From positions 341,275-405,274 of the forward strand of contig NZ_LBMH01000005.1 in the NCBI RefSeq assembly GCF_001005305.1: a stretch of DNA of 64,000 nt. The letters run 5' to 3'. Of this stretch, positions 17,779-27,182 are shown in pieces. The position numbers and the translations under genes are program-made. Numbering within the stretch: position 1 is the first letter of the stretch; the number at the start of each line of letters is the position of its first letter. The stretch is from Kordia zhangzhouensis (GTDB taxonomy: Bacteria > Bacteroidota > Bacteroidia > Flavobacteriales > Flavobacteriaceae). The notes beneath the pieces were generated by a model. It was not told where the DNA came from. It searched no databases and was given only the letters and a program-made list of their open reading frames with translations.

Positions 17779-20193
17779 CTAAAATCCGCAACTATCAGTT
17801 CCAATTGGCGAACCATCTGGAATTTTTGGAGATGTTTCTAAAACAAACTTTTCAGGATTTTTTTTAAATCTAGCTATAGTTTCTAAATAATAATCTTGAT
17901 ATGGCTTCTCTGTTTCCAAAAAATTCCTTGACTTGATTGTTTTCTCTATCTTATTTAATGCATAAATACTTTGCGCCTTAACTGCTGGAGAAGAAGCCTC
18001 ATGTTGAACTAAATTCATTAAGTGTTTTAGCACATTTGTATTTATTGCAAATCCAATCTGACTTTCGTATGAATTAGCATATGTTTTATATATAGTGTTT
18101 TGCAATACTTCTTGAAGCATTTCGTCAAAACCTAGCTGATTAGGACTTAAGCTTTTTTGCTGAAGTAATCGTGCAATGCGCTCAGGATGAAATAAAAATC
18201 GTAAAGTCATATCGCTTGCTGTTGTTGCTGGAGCTAAAGCATCAAAAGCGACTCCTGTATTTCCTTTAAACGATTCGCGAGAACGACCATACCCAAAAGC
18301 TCTTGGTGGAAATAAAGCCAGTTTATCTTCAGGAATTTTTAAGGTTTTGGCATCTATCGTTTTTAATATTGCCTTCAACGCTTCCCGTTGCATCTTCGCA
18401 TCAACCGTTTGCACTATTAATTGTCCATCATTTTTGGTTGCGTAATTATATTCTAATCCTCCAATCAACTTAGACGTAGCTTCTGTTTGGTATCGATGAA
18501 AAAAATACAACGGCACAAACACGTCTTCCAACACCGTATACGGTTCATAACTGCGAATATTTTCTTTCGAGAAATTCTTAATCGCCAATTCACGTACTCT
18601 CAATACATTTTCCAATTCTTCTGAAGCACTCTTTCCATTATCCCACAAATGTGCTTTGGCATGCGCACCACCAGCAGGCCGTGCATCTGCATCTGAAATA
18701 AAACGATGTCCCGCTTTGTATGCATCACTTAATATTTTTTGCAATTCTTCTTTTTCAGCTTCCGCAGAAGGAAATTCTGCATAAGAATAGGCTACAGTTA
18801 CTTTATCCCACAAACCAATTCCGGTAGCATATGCCTCCGACAAATCAATTTTTCCATTTGTAATTTTTACTGTAGGATGCGGATAATCCATTACAGAACT
18901 TCTATTGTTGGTACTCGCTACAAAATTATGCGCAAAACCAATCGTGTGACCTACTTCATGTGCCGATAATTGCCGAATTCTTGCCAGCGCCATTTGCAAC
19001 ATAGGTTCATAATTAGCATCATTGGTCGCGAAGGGCTGATTCATCAGAGCTTGAGCGATCAAAAAATCTTGACGAATACGTAAACTTCCCAAACTCACAT
19101 GTCCTTTGATAATTTCTCCTGTTCGAGGATCTACTACACTTGCTCCATAACTCCAACCTCTTGTAGAACGGTGTACCCATTGAATAACATTATAACGCAC
19201 ATCCATTGGATCGGCGTCTTTAGGTAGCATTTTTACTTGAAAAGCATTGGAATAACCTATTTCCTCATATGCTTCATTCCACCAACGTGCGCCATCTAAT
19301 AAAGCAGAACGTACAGGCTCAGGCGTTCCAGGGTCGAGGTAATAAATAATAGGTTTTTTTGCTTCACTTTTTTTAGCTCTAGGATTTTTCTTTTCTAACC
19401 GATGACGTGTTACAAAACGCTTCAACATAGGTTCTTGAATAGGAGAAGCATAATCATAGTAAGAAATACTAATGGCGCCACTACGAGGATCAAAAACTCT
19501 TGACTGGTATTGATTATCAGGCAACTCTACAAACGAATGATGCTGTATAACAGATACTAATGATGCATTTGGCGTCACACTTTTTATATAATTTCCTTTT
19601 GGTTCTCCGTTAAAAGTTAATAGTGCTTCAAACTCTACATTTTTAGGAAATGCTTTTACACGTTCTAAAGCAATAGCGCTTTTAGTAGTATCTAATTTGT
19701 ATTTTCCTTGTTTCGATTTGGCTAAACTTTCAATCACTCCATGAGTATCTTGTAATAAAAAAGGGGTCAAATCAATCGTATATTTTTGATCTTTTTCTGA
19801 AACAATTGGAAATCCAAATAAAACCGATCTTGCAAATGCTTGTTCTACACTTTTACGTTCAAGATCATTCGTTGTATTAGCACGGTATTGTAAATTCGGC
19901 TGAATTAGTAGTAGCTTATTGCCCATTTTTTGAAATTGTACTACCACTCCATCGCCTATTTGCCCTCTGTCCAATCCGATATCGTTAGAACCTATACCAC
20001 TAGCTAGCGAATACACATACAAAAAATCTTCATTCAGCTTTTCTACCTCTAGAAATATCTTGTCTGTTTTCTCTTCATAAGAAAAATTAAAAAATCCACT
20101 GTATTGCTGCCTAAAATGTTGCTTGCTTTTTTCTTGAGAAAAACACAACACACTGCTTAAAGAAATGAAAATGAAAAAAATATATGCTTTCAT
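17779..20193 (-). CDS. Secreted zinc-dependent metalloprotease (DUF5117/DUF5118 type)
   Basis: This 804-residue protein has a signal peptide (MKAYIFFIFISLSSVLCFSQ). DUF5118/DUF5117-like N-terminal regions cover residues ~30-300. A metzincin-like catalytic site HEVGHTIGFAH (H412, E413, H416, H422) follows, and then a Met-turn candidate (SSVMDYPHP). The extended HExxHxxGxxH motif and the Met-turn indicate a zinc metalloprotease, active in the periplasm or outside the cell. The substrate is unknown. This architecture is common in Bacteroidetes. It is divergent from prfB and precedes the threonine aldolase gene. Confidence 0.87.
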   Translation of the reverse strand: MKAYIFFIFISLSSVLCFSQEKSKQHFRQQYSGFFNFSYEEKTDKIFLEVEKLNEDFLYVYSLASGIGSNDIGLDRGQIGDGVVVQFQKMGNKLLLIQPNLQYRANTTNDLERKSVEQAFARSVLFGFPIVSEKDQKYTIDLTPFLLQDTHGVIESLAKSKQGKYKLDTTKSAIALERVKAFPKNVEFEALLTFNGEPKGNYIKSVTPNASLVSVIQHHSFVELPDNQYQSRVFDPRSGAISISYYDYASPIQEPMLKRFVTRHRLEKKNPRAKKSEAKKPIIYYLDPGTPEPVRSALLDGARWWNEAYEEIGYSNAFQVKMLPKDADPMDVRYNVIQWVHRSTRGWSYGASVVDPRTGEIIKGHVSLGSLRIRQDFLIAQALMNQPFATNDANYEPMLQMALARIRQLSAHEVGHTIGFAHNFVASTNNRSSVMDYPHPTVKITNGKIDLSEAYATGIGLWDKVTVAYSYAEFPSAEAEKEELQKILSDAYKAGHRFISDADARPAGGAHAKAHLWDNGKSASEELENVLRVRELAIKNFSKENIRSYEPYTVLEDVFVPLYFFHRYQTEATSKLIGGLEYNYATKNDGQLIVQTVDAKMQREALKAILKTIDAKTLKIPEDKLALFPPRAFGYGRSRESFKGNTGVAFDALAPATTASDMTLRFLFHPERIARLLQQKSLSPNQLGFDEMLQEVLQNTIYKTYANSYESQIGFAINTNVLKHLMNLVQHEASSPAVKAQSIYALNKIEKTIKSRNFLETEKPYQDYYLETIARFKKNPEKFVLETSPKIPDGSPIGTDSCGF

Positions 20194-20303
20194 CTGAACT
20201 AGATTTTAAGGTTGCAAAAACCTAAGACATATTACTTTTTGAAGTTATCGTTAGAATTGTCTTGGTTTTTCATTTTTGCGCTATGAATATACATAAAACA
20301 TCT

Positions 20304-20311
20304 TATTTTTG
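20304..20311 (+). promoter_or_regulatory. Possible -7 box of the prfB promoter
   Basis: TATTTTTG matches the Bacteroidetes -7 consensus, 20 bp before the prfB ATG. The closest TTG upstream (20276-20278) leaves a 25-base spacer, so the -33 box is uncertain. Confidence 0.45.
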
Positions 20312-20331
20312 TAGGAATAAAAACAATAAAC

Positions 20332-21439
20332 ATGATAACTTCAGATCACGTAAAAGATCTTATTGATCGCCTTGGTGCGTTAAGGAGGTATCTTTGACAT
20401 AGATGCCAAACGAATTGAGATTGCCAACGAAGAAGAAAAAACATATGCGCCAGATTTTTGGGACACCCCAAGAGAAGCTGAGGCTATAATGAAAAGACTT
20501 CGAGGAGAAAAAAAATGGGTGGAAGATTACAACTCAGTAGCTACACTTATTGGAGACCTTGAAGTATTGTATGATTTTTACAAAGAAGGAGATGCTACTG
20601 CTGCTGAAGTAGAAGCCCAGTTTGAAAAAACAATTGCCAAAGTTGAAGACTTGGAGTTCCGAAACATGTTATCTGACGAAGGCGATAATATGAGTGCTGT
20701 ATTACAAATTACAGCTGGTGCTGGTGGAACAGAGAGCTGTGATTGGGCGAGCATGTTGATGCGTATGTACTTAATGTTTGCAGAAAAACAAGGGTACAAA
20801 ATCAAAGAGCTCAACTATCAAGAAGGCGATGTAGCAGGAATAAAAACCGTAACACTTGAAATAGAAGGTGATTATGCCTTTGGTTGGTTAAAAGGTGAAA
20901 ATGGCGTACATCGATTGGTGCGTATTTCTCCTTTTGACAGTAACGCCAAACGACATACGTCATTTGCTTCTGTATATGTGTATCCGTTGGTAGATGACAC
21001 AATCGAAATTGAAATCAATCCTGCGGATATTGAAATTACAACCGCGCGTTCTAGTGGTGCTGGTGGACAAAATGTAAACAAAGTTGAAACCAAAGTTCAG
21101 CTGACTCACAAGCCAACAGGAATTCAAATTTCATGCTCTGAAACAAGATCACAACATGATAATCGTACCAGAGCTATGCAAATGTTAAAATCACAGTTGT
21201 ATGAAATTGAGCTTAAAAAGCAAATGGAAGCACGTGACGATATTGAAGCTGGCAAAATGAAGATTGAGTGGGGATCGCAAATCCGCAATTACGTAATGCA
21301 CCCATATAAATTGGTAAAAGATGTTCGTACAGGACATGAAACCGGAAACGTAGATGCAGTAATGGATGGATATATTGATGAGTTCCTAAAATCGTATTTA
21401 ATGTCGATGGGACAACAAAAAGAAAGCAACGAATTATAA
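20332..21439 (+). CDS. prfB: Peptide chain release factor 2, programmed +1 frameshift
   Basis: Release factor 2 recognises UGA and UAA stops and triggers peptide release. The first 21 codons (ATG at 20332) end at an in-frame TGA (20395-20397) in the context AGGAGGTATCTTTGAC. The AGGAGG (20383-20388) is the internal Shine-Dalgarno-like stimulator, CTT is the slippery codon, and reading resumes at GAC (20396). The coding sequence is therefore 20332-20394 joined to 20396-21439, giving 368 residues. The SPF stop-codon-reading tripeptide is in [13 protein letters not shown], and the catalytic GGQ is at about residues 244-246 in [14 protein letters not shown]. The frameshift makes production self-limiting. 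Confidence 0.95.
20383..20398 (+). promoter_or_regulatory. prfB frameshift signal
   Basis: AGGAGG, a 3-base spacer (TAT), then CTT TGA C. This is the standard RF2 autoregulatory +1 frameshift site; termination at the TGA by abundant RF2 prevents synthesis of full-length protein. Confidence 0.95.
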
Positions 21440-21498
21440 ACAAAGAGTGTGTTCTATAATTTTACTATACTTGTAACAGCTAACTTAATTCAGAAAAA

Positions 21499-22116
21499 AT
21501 GATTATTTATGGAACTGGTTCCAAAGATTTAGGAACTCGAAAATTACAAGGAGCCAAATGTCCAAATTGTGAAGCGAATGAGATTCACGTTCAAGCAGTT
21601 TCCAAGTATTTTGATGTGTTTTGGATTCCTATTTTACCTTATTCAAAAAAATACTTTTCCATTTGTGGACACTGTAAACAAGTCTTGAAAAAGAAGGAAA
21701 TGCCGCAACAAATAAAGGACAAATTAGAAGTTGAAAAACATCATTTTAAAACGCCTATCTATTTATTTACGGGTATAGTACTTATAGCATTTTTGATTGC
21801 TTATTTATTTTATGATGCGAGCAAAGATAGAGAACAACTTATGGTACATGTCAAAAATTTAGAACCAAAAGATGTGATTGTTTTTGATGTATTATCTAAA
21901 GAATATTCCTTTGCGGAAGTTGTGCAACATTCCAACGACACTATTTATATGTACTATGGAAATTATACGGTTGATAAAGCTCCATCTCAACACGAAGTTG
22001 ATGAAAAACGTAAAGAATTAGCTGATTTTTTCTCGGAAGATGTTTTCTATTTTACCCAAAAGCAAATTGATTCTTTACATGAAAAAGGTGAAATCAAAAC
22101 TATTTTTAAATACTAA
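21499..22116 (+). CDS. Zinc-ribbon membrane protein
   Basis: This 205-residue protein has an N-terminal zinc ribbon made by CPNC (C21, C24) and CGHC (C56, C59). A single membrane helix lies at about residues 85-103 (IYLFTGIVLIAFLIAYLFY). The C-terminal ~100-residue soluble domain ends DSLHEKGEIKTIFKY. Similar zinc-ribbon plus membrane proteins are frequent in Flavobacteria, but no function is established. It lies between prfB and arsC, 6 bp before the latter, so it is probably co-transcribed with it. Confidence 0.7.
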   Translation: MIIYGTGSKDLGTRKLQGAKCPNCEANEIHVQAVSKYFDVFWIPILPYSKKYFSICGHCKQVLKKKEMPQQIKDKLEVEKHHFKTPIYLFTGIVLIAFLIAYLFYDASKDREQLMVHVKNLEPKDVIVFDVLSKEYSFAEVVQHSNDTIYMYYGNYTVDKAPSQHEVDEKRKELADFFSEDVFYFTQKQIDSLHEKGEIKTIFKY

Positions 22117-22122
22117 AAAATC

Positions 22123-22464
22123 ATGCTAAAAATATATCATAACCCAAGATGCCGAAAATCTAGAGAAGGTTTGGCAATTTTGGAAGCCTCAGGAAAAGAT
22201 TTTGAAATTGTTAACTATCTTGACGCCCCTCTTTCTGTAGAAAATTTAACAGAAATCATTCAACTATTAAAAATTTCACCCATTGAATTAATTCGCACCA
22301 GCGAAAATATATGGAAAGAAAATTATAAAGGAAAAGAACTTTCAAATGCTGAAATCATTCAAGCAATGGCTGAACATCCAAAACTCATTGAACGACCAAT
22401 TGTTATTCACAATCAAAAAGCTGTAATTGGTAGGCCTCCAGAAAAAATTAATGACATACTATAA
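22123..22464 (+). CDS. arsC: ArsC/Spx-family thioredoxin-fold reductase (arsenate reductase-like)
   Basis: This 113-residue protein begins MLKIYHNPRCRKSREGL, with the catalytic cysteine C10 in the ArsC NPxCxKSR context. ERPIVIHNQKAVIGRPPE near the C terminus gives the conserved Arg-Pro and Gly-Arg-Pro elements. Glutaredoxin-linked ArsC reduces arsenate to arsenite. No arsenite efflux gene is adjacent, so the true role may be a general redox reaction. It is 6 bp from the zinc-ribbon gene and ends in a strong terminator. Confidence 0.82.
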   Translation: MLKIYHNPRCRKSREGLAILEASGKDFEIVNYLDAPLSVENLTEIIQLLKISPIELIRTSENIWKENYKGKELSNAEIIQAMAEHPKLIERPIVIHNQKAVIGRPPEKINDIL

Positions 22465-22500
22465 AAAAGAAAAAACCAGTGAATTCACTGGTTTTTTCTT
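22463..22500 (+). terminator. Terminator after arsC
   Basis: A perfect self-complementary run (CCAGTGAATTCACTGG core, arms extended by A and T tracts) follows the arsC stop directly. Confidence 0.85.
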
Positions 22501-22599
22501 TTAACAGAACTTTAACCTTCATTGGTTAAACCATAGCTTTTCTTTGCAGTCAAAAAGTACAGTAAACCAAAAAGCTATACTAAGAAAACTACTCACTAC

Positions 22600-25044
22600 A
22601 TGAAAAAACTATTTCTATTCCTATGTTTAATAGGAACTGTTTCTACTGTATTCTCACAAAACAGAAATACTTCTAAAAAAGTAACTATTACTGGAACAGT
22701 TTATGAAAAAACAACCAAACAACCTTTAGAATTCGCTACAATTATTTTTCAAGATTCTGCAAAAAAAAGACCAATTACAGGTGGTATAACAAACAATAAA
22801 GGTACTTTTTCTATTGAAGTTGATGCTGACACGTATGACATTCGCTTCGAATTTATTTCTTTCGAAACCCAAGAGATAAAAAATAAACCTCTGTATGAAA
22901 ATATGTCTATTGGAGAAATATATCTCTCGGAAGATTCCCAAAGTTTGCAAGCCGTAGAAATTATAGCAGAGAAAACAACTGTTGATATTAAACTTGATAA
23001 AAAAATATACAATGTTGGAAAAGATTTAACAGTACGTGGTGGAACTGTTAGTGACGTATTAGATAATGTTCCTTCTGTTTCTGTTGATGTAGAAGGAAAT
23101 GTGTCGCTTCGTGGTAATGAAAATGTTCGTATCCTTATCAACGGAAAACCTTCTGGATTAGTTGGATTGAATTCTACAGATGCATTACGACAACTGCCTG
23201 CAGATGCAATAGAGAAAGTAGAAATCATTACCTCTCCATCGGCACGATATGATGCTGAAGGAACGGCTGGAATTTTAAATATTATTCTTCGTCGTAGTAA
23301 ATTGCAGGGAATTAATGGTGCAATCTCTACAAACGTTTCTTACCCATTAGGTTATGGTGTTTCTGGAAATATCAATTACCGTACGGGTGATTTCAATTTT
23401 TTCACAACTTCTGGTTACAATTATCGTGAAGTGCCTGGAAATTCAAATACTTTTACCGAATACTTCAATGGAGATAATCCCAATACTTTCTTGAATGAAG
23501 ATCGTGATTTTGACCGTACCCAAAAAGGTATTAATACCAATCTTGGTGTAGAATGGTATATAAATGATAAAACTTCGTTAACCGCAACCGTTTTTTATCG
23601 TGACAGTAATGATGAGAGTGAAACAGCTAACATTTTAACACAATACGATGCCGATTTTAATGTCACAAATGTAAGTAGCCGTTTTGACCCTGAAACAGAA
23701 GATGATACTACACTTCAATATGCTGTGAATTTTGACAAAAATTTTGAAAAAAGCGGACATAAATTGACTGCTGATTTTCAATATGAAAATAGTCGTGAAG
23801 CGGAAAACTCTTTTATTTTAGTAGACAATATTTTGTCTGAGCAAGTAGCTACTATTGAAGAGCAAGACCGTTTATTATTGCAAACAGACTATGTAGTTCC
23901 AACAAGTGAAACAGCTCAATTTGAATTTGGCTACCGTGGAAACTTTTTAGATTTAACTACTGATTATTTAGTTGCTTTTCTTGAAAATGATGTGTTTGTT
24001 CCTGATGCCAACTTAAGTAATGTATTGAATTACCGTGAATATGTAAATGCTATTTACTCTCAATATGGTAATAAAATCAATGATAAATTTTCCTTTTTAG
24101 TAGGATTACGAATGGAAAGTACTCGTATTACAATTGATCAATTAACAAGTAGTGATTTTGATCGAAAAAATTATATTGGTTTTTTCCCTACCATCAATTT
24201 AGGATATGAAATTAACGAAAATCAAAGCATTACTTTAGGATACAATCGAAGAATTAGACGACCACGCTCGCGATTTATCAACCCATTCCCTTCTCGTTCG
24301 AGTATTACGAACGTTTTTCAAGGAAATCCAGATATTGACCCAAGCTATTCTAACGGAGTTGATCTTGGATATTTGAATCGTATAGGGAAATTTACGTTAA
24401 ATACTTCTGTGTATTTTCAACGCTCAACCGATGTCTTTAATTTCATCAGTGAAGATACCGGTCAAACGGTGCTTCTAAATGGTGAGGAAGTGCCAATTAT
24501 ACGACGAACTCCAATCAACTTAGCAAGAAATGATCGTTTTGGTTTCGAATTTACTGTAACATATAATCCTTCTAGAAAATGGCGGTTGAACGGAAACTTT
24601 AACCTTTTTCAATCTTACAATCGAGGAGAGTTTAACGGAACAAATTTTGATGCTGACAATTTAAGTTGGTTTGTTCGTGTAAATAATAAAGTAACGCTTC
24701 CTGGAAGTATCGATTGGCAAACCCGTTTATTTTATAGCGGTCCTAATGAAGATGCTCAAAATATTCGTAAAGGTTTGTTTTCAGCTAATTTAGCTTTTAG
24801 CAAAGACTTATTTGATGAAAACGCTTCAATTGCGTTCAATGTTAGTGATGTCTTCAATTCCAGAAAAAGACGTTCAGAATCTTTTACTGATACCTTCTTT
24901 AGTGAAGGAGAATTTCAATGGAGAGAGCGTACCTTCAACCTTTCCTTTACATATCGTTTTAATCAGAAAAAGAAAAATGAACGCAACAGAGGAAATAACA
25001 ATGATGATGATGGAGATGATGGCGGATTTAGAGCAACACCATAA
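22600..25044 (+). CDS. Outer-membrane beta-barrel receptor family protein (TonB receptor-like)
   Basis: This 814-residue protein has a signal peptide ending VFSQ. A carboxypeptidase-regulatory-like domain spans about residues 28-110, and a plug-like domain with SVSVDVEGNVSLRGNENVRI follows. The C-terminal barrel is of the type annotated as outer membrane beta-barrel family protein. After the last barrel strand (TFNLSFTYRFNQ) there is an unusual ~27-residue tail rich in Lys, Asn, Asp and Gly (NNNDDDGDDGG). Such a tail would hide the usual aromatic C-terminal residue used for barrel insertion. The substrate is unknown, and no SusD-like partner is next to it. Confidence 0.85.
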   Translation: MKKLFLFLCLIGTVSTVFSQNRNTSKKVTITGTVYEKTTKQPLEFATIIFQDSAKKRPITGGITNNKGTFSIEVDADTYDIRFEFISFETQEIKNKPLYENMSIGEIYLSEDSQSLQAVEIIAEKTTVDIKLDKKIYNVGKDLTVRGGTVSDVLDNVPSVSVDVEGNVSLRGNENVRILINGKPSGLVGLNSTDALRQLPADAIEKVEIITSPSARYDAEGTAGILNIILRRSKLQGINGAISTNVSYPLGYGVSGNINYRTGDFNFFTTSGYNYREVPGNSNTFTEYFNGDNPNTFLNEDRDFDRTQKGINTNLGVEWYINDKTSLTATVFYRDSNDESETANILTQYDADFNVTNVSSRFDPETEDDTTLQYAVNFDKNFEKSGHKLTADFQYENSREAENSFILVDNILSEQVATIEEQDRLLLQTDYVVPTSETAQFEFGYRGNFLDLTTDYLVAFLENDVFVPDANLSNVLNYREYVNAIYSQYGNKINDKFSFLVGLRMESTRITIDQLTSSDFDRKNYIGFFPTINLGYEINENQSITLGYNRRIRRPRSRFINPFPSRSSITNVFQGNPDIDPSYSNGVDLGYLNRIGKFTLNTSVYFQRSTDVFNFISEDTGQTVLLNGEEVPIIRRTPINLARNDRFGFEFTVTYNPSRKWRLNGNFNLFQSYNRGEFNGTNFDADNLSWFVRVNNKVTLPGSIDWQTRLFYSGPNEDAQNIRKGLFSANLAFSKDLFDENASIAFNVSDVFNSRKRRSESFTDTFFSEGEFQWRERTFNLSFTYRFNQKKKNERNRGNNNDDDGDDGGFRATP

Positions 25045-25193
25045 AATTACTCAAGCTGCAAATATTATTTTTGCAGCTTTTTTTATACGATTTAACTTAC
25101 GTAAAAATTGCCGAATTAATGTAAAACATAGGTTTTTCCTCGTGTCATATATTACTTTTTTGTACTTTAGAATTTTATAAAATACATCATCTA

Positions 25194-25790
25194 ATGGCAC
25201 ACGCAGCACCTAAAACAGAAAGTACCGATCGTGTAAAATTACCTTTTACTTTTGATGCAGAAAAAATGGTAGCAGAATTTGAAGCATTAAAATTGAATAA
25301 TTTTGAATATTACAATGTCATTCCGCTACGTGCGCCGGCACATACAGTGGATACTTCATTGCCTTTTCCTCCTCCTGCAGATGATTATGCGGATGGTTCT
25401 TGGTGTGATTGGATGGACACAAACTATTTACAAAGTTCACCGTATTTGAATGAAGTTATTGATTTTTTTAAGGCCAATACTACCGTAACTCTTGTTCGGT
25501 TGTTACGCTTGGCTCCACATTCGATAGTGCAAGAACACACAGACCCAACTTTGGGCTTGGAAGTGCACAAATCAGTAATTCGTTTAACAGTTCCTATTCT
25601 AAATAAAGAAGGAATTCAATTTTTTCTAAATAATTCTGAAGTACGCATGCAACCTGGAGAATGTTGGTATTTACGTCTCACAGATCCGCATAGAGTTTTA
25701 AACAATGGTGATACTGAGCGTGTCAATTTAACAATTGATATGATTCCAAATGAGTGGATTCGAAATATCATCAGAGAAAGTGACGTTTAA
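25194..25790 (+). CDS. Aspartyl/asparaginyl beta-hydroxylase family Fe(II)/2-oxoglutarate oxygenase
   Basis: This 198-residue protein has a double-stranded beta-helix core. The iron ligands are probably H115 and D117 (QEHTDP) and H166 (LTDPHRVLNNG); R177 (TERVNLTID) is placed to bind 2-oxoglutarate. The family hydroxylates Asp or Asn side chains in proteins or small molecules. Similar small members occur in peptide-natural-product pathways, and a GG-leader peptide gene lies ~80 bp downstream in convergent orientation. A link to peptide modification is only a hypothesis. Confidence 0.8.
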   Translation: MAHAAPKTESTDRVKLPFTFDAEKMVAEFEALKLNNFEYYNVIPLRAPAHTVDTSLPFPPPADDYADGSWCDWMDTNYLQSSPYLNEVIDFFKANTTVTLVRLLRLAPHSIVQEHTDPTLGLEVHKSVIRLTVPILNKEGIQFFLNNSEVRMQPGECWYLRLTDPHRVLNNGDTERVNLTIDMIPNEWIRNIIRESDV

Positions 25791-25805
25791 TTTTCAGAGT
25801 TAAAA

Positions 25806-25853
25806 AAAAGAACCTGTTTTAAAAGTTAAACTTTTAAAACAAGCTCTTTTCTT
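25806..25853 (+). terminator. Bidirectional terminator between hydroxylase and GG-leader peptide genes
   Basis: Arms TGTTTTAAAAG / CTTTTAAAACA, extended by an AAGA/TCTT outer part, lie between the two convergent genes. Confidence 0.75.
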
Positions 25854-25871
25854 GACAACTGTCGTTTTTTT

Positions 25872-26039
25872 TTATTCCCAACACCAAGATGCGTCTTGTT
25901 GTGTATAACAATTGATGATATCTGAAGCTTCAATAGGTCTTGCTGGCGGTTCAACAGTATTTTTTCCTCCTATTAGTTTTGCAAAATTTGAGATTGATTT
26001 TTTGTTCAATTTCAAATTTTTTAAATGTTGTTTTTTCAT
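25872..26039 (-). CDS. GG-leader peptide (bacteriocin-like precursor)
   Basis: This is a 55-residue peptide. The leader is MKKQHLKNLKLNKKSISNF followed by AKLIGG, matching the other leaders in the window. The ~30-residue core is KNTVEPPARPIEASD followed by a tail with two Cys and the end QQDASWCWE. I read it directly on the minus strand from the ATG at 26037-26039 to the TAA at 25872-25874. It has its own promoter. The core has few Ser/Thr, so classical lanthionine rings would be limited. Confidence 0.72.
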   Translation of the reverse strand: MKKQHLKNLKLNKKSISNFAKLIGGKNTVEPPARPIEASDIINCYTQQDASWCWE

Positions 26040-26086
26040 GTGTTAATGTTTTAAATGAACAGGTAAATTAGAAAAATTTACAGCAA

Positions 26087-26115
26087 CAAAAGTACGGTTA
26101 AACCATACTTTACAA
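26087..26115 (-). promoter_or_regulatory. Promoter of the GG-leader peptide gene
   Basis: On the minus strand TACTTTTG (-7, 26087-26094) and TTG (-33, 26113-26115) are separated by 18 bases, ~48 bp upstream of the peptide start. Confidence 0.55.
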
Positions 26116-26191
26116 TAAAACTTAATTAAACAACAAAAGGCTTGCATAATTGCAAACCTTTTGAATACACCTATGAAAACGCATGTGATTT

Positions 26192-27154
26192 CTACGAATA
26201 TTGTATAAACCACATGTATATTGGCATTCCTAGTGTTATATTAAATGGAAAAGTAATTGCTAATGCCATCGGCAAGTACAAACTTGGGTTTGCTTTTGGA
26301 GCTGCAATTCGCATGGCTGCGGGAACAGCAATATACGAGGCACTTGCTGCTAGAATTGACAGTAATAACCGATCGCCATCACTGTTTAATACATGGGAAG
26401 ATAAGTACGCCACTGTAATTCCGTTGGCAAGAGGAATAAAGATTGCAAAAAGCAGAGCAAACCATCCTTTCTTGATTAATGCTCCGATTTTTTTCCCGCT
26501 TGTAATTCCCATATCTAATAGAAAAACAGCTAGAAAACCTTTAAAAATATCAGTTGTGAAAGGCTTAATTCCTTCTGCTTGAGCATCACTTGCCATAAAA
26601 CCTATTAGCAAACTTCCTAAAATTAAAACTACACTTCCATTGGTGACTGCATGTTTCACTAAGCTCAACATTTCCTTATGCGACTTTTTACCATTAGAGT
26701 GAATTCGCATTAGTAGAACTCCAACAATTATGGAAGGAGCTTCCATCAATGCCATTACAGCAACCATGTGACCTCCAAATTCTATATTTTTCATTTCTAA
26801 AAAACTAATTGCAGTCACAAAAGTCACAGCACTTACCGAACCATATGCCGCGGCAATAGCACCCGCATTTTCAACGGTAAATTTGAGTCGTAAAATATAG
26901 TATGTATATACAGGTACAACAATTGCCAATGTAATTCCTGTAATTAAAGACCAACCTATATCTGCCGTATAGCTACTATGAGCAAGCTCTTGCCCGCCTT
27001 TAAAACCAATAGCGAGCAAGAGATACAGTGAAATAAATTTAGAGGAATTTTTAGGAATTTCGAGATCGCTCTTTATTTGTGAGGCAAGGATTCCTAAAGC
27101 GAAGAATAATAACGCTGGATTCGTTAAATTATCAAATACTAAATGTAAATCCAT
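26192..27154 (-). CDS. Sodium-dependent bicarbonate transporter, SbtA family
   Basis: This 320-residue membrane protein has about ten helices in two inverted repeats. Typical SbtA elements are NPALLFFALGILA near the N terminus, AIGFKGGQELA, and AAAYGSVSAVTFVTA. The second-half equivalents are LLDMGITSGKK and LAASASYIAVPAAMRIAAP. The family imports bicarbonate with sodium. In a heterotroph this may feed anaplerotic carboxylases. It is the last gene of a three-gene minus-strand group and is divergent from a LysR regulator, which probably controls it. No SbtB-like PII gene with its signature loop is recognisable beside it. Confidence 0.88.
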   Translation of the reverse strand: MDLHLVFDNLTNPALLFFALGILASQIKSDLEIPKNSSKFISLYLLLAIGFKGGQELAHSSYTADIGWSLITGITLAIVVPVYTYYILRLKFTVENAGAIAAAYGSVSAVTFVTAISFLEMKNIEFGGHMVAVMALMEAPSIIVGVLLMRIHSNGKKSHKEMLSLVKHAVTNGSVVLILGSLLIGFMASDAQAEGIKPFTTDIFKGFLAVFLLDMGITSGKKIGALIKKGWFALLFAIFIPLANGITVAYLSSHVLNSDGDRLLLSILAASASYIAVPAAMRIAAPKANPSLYLPMALAITFPFNITLGMPIYMWFIQYS

Positions 27155-27182
27155 TATTGGTTTTTAAAATGCTTATCATTTG

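Noticed and set aside
20332..20397. prfB as a pseudogene because of an in-frame TGA
   Set aside because: The TGA lies in the standard RF2 frameshift context with AGGAGG and CTTTGAC, and the rest of the protein is intact.
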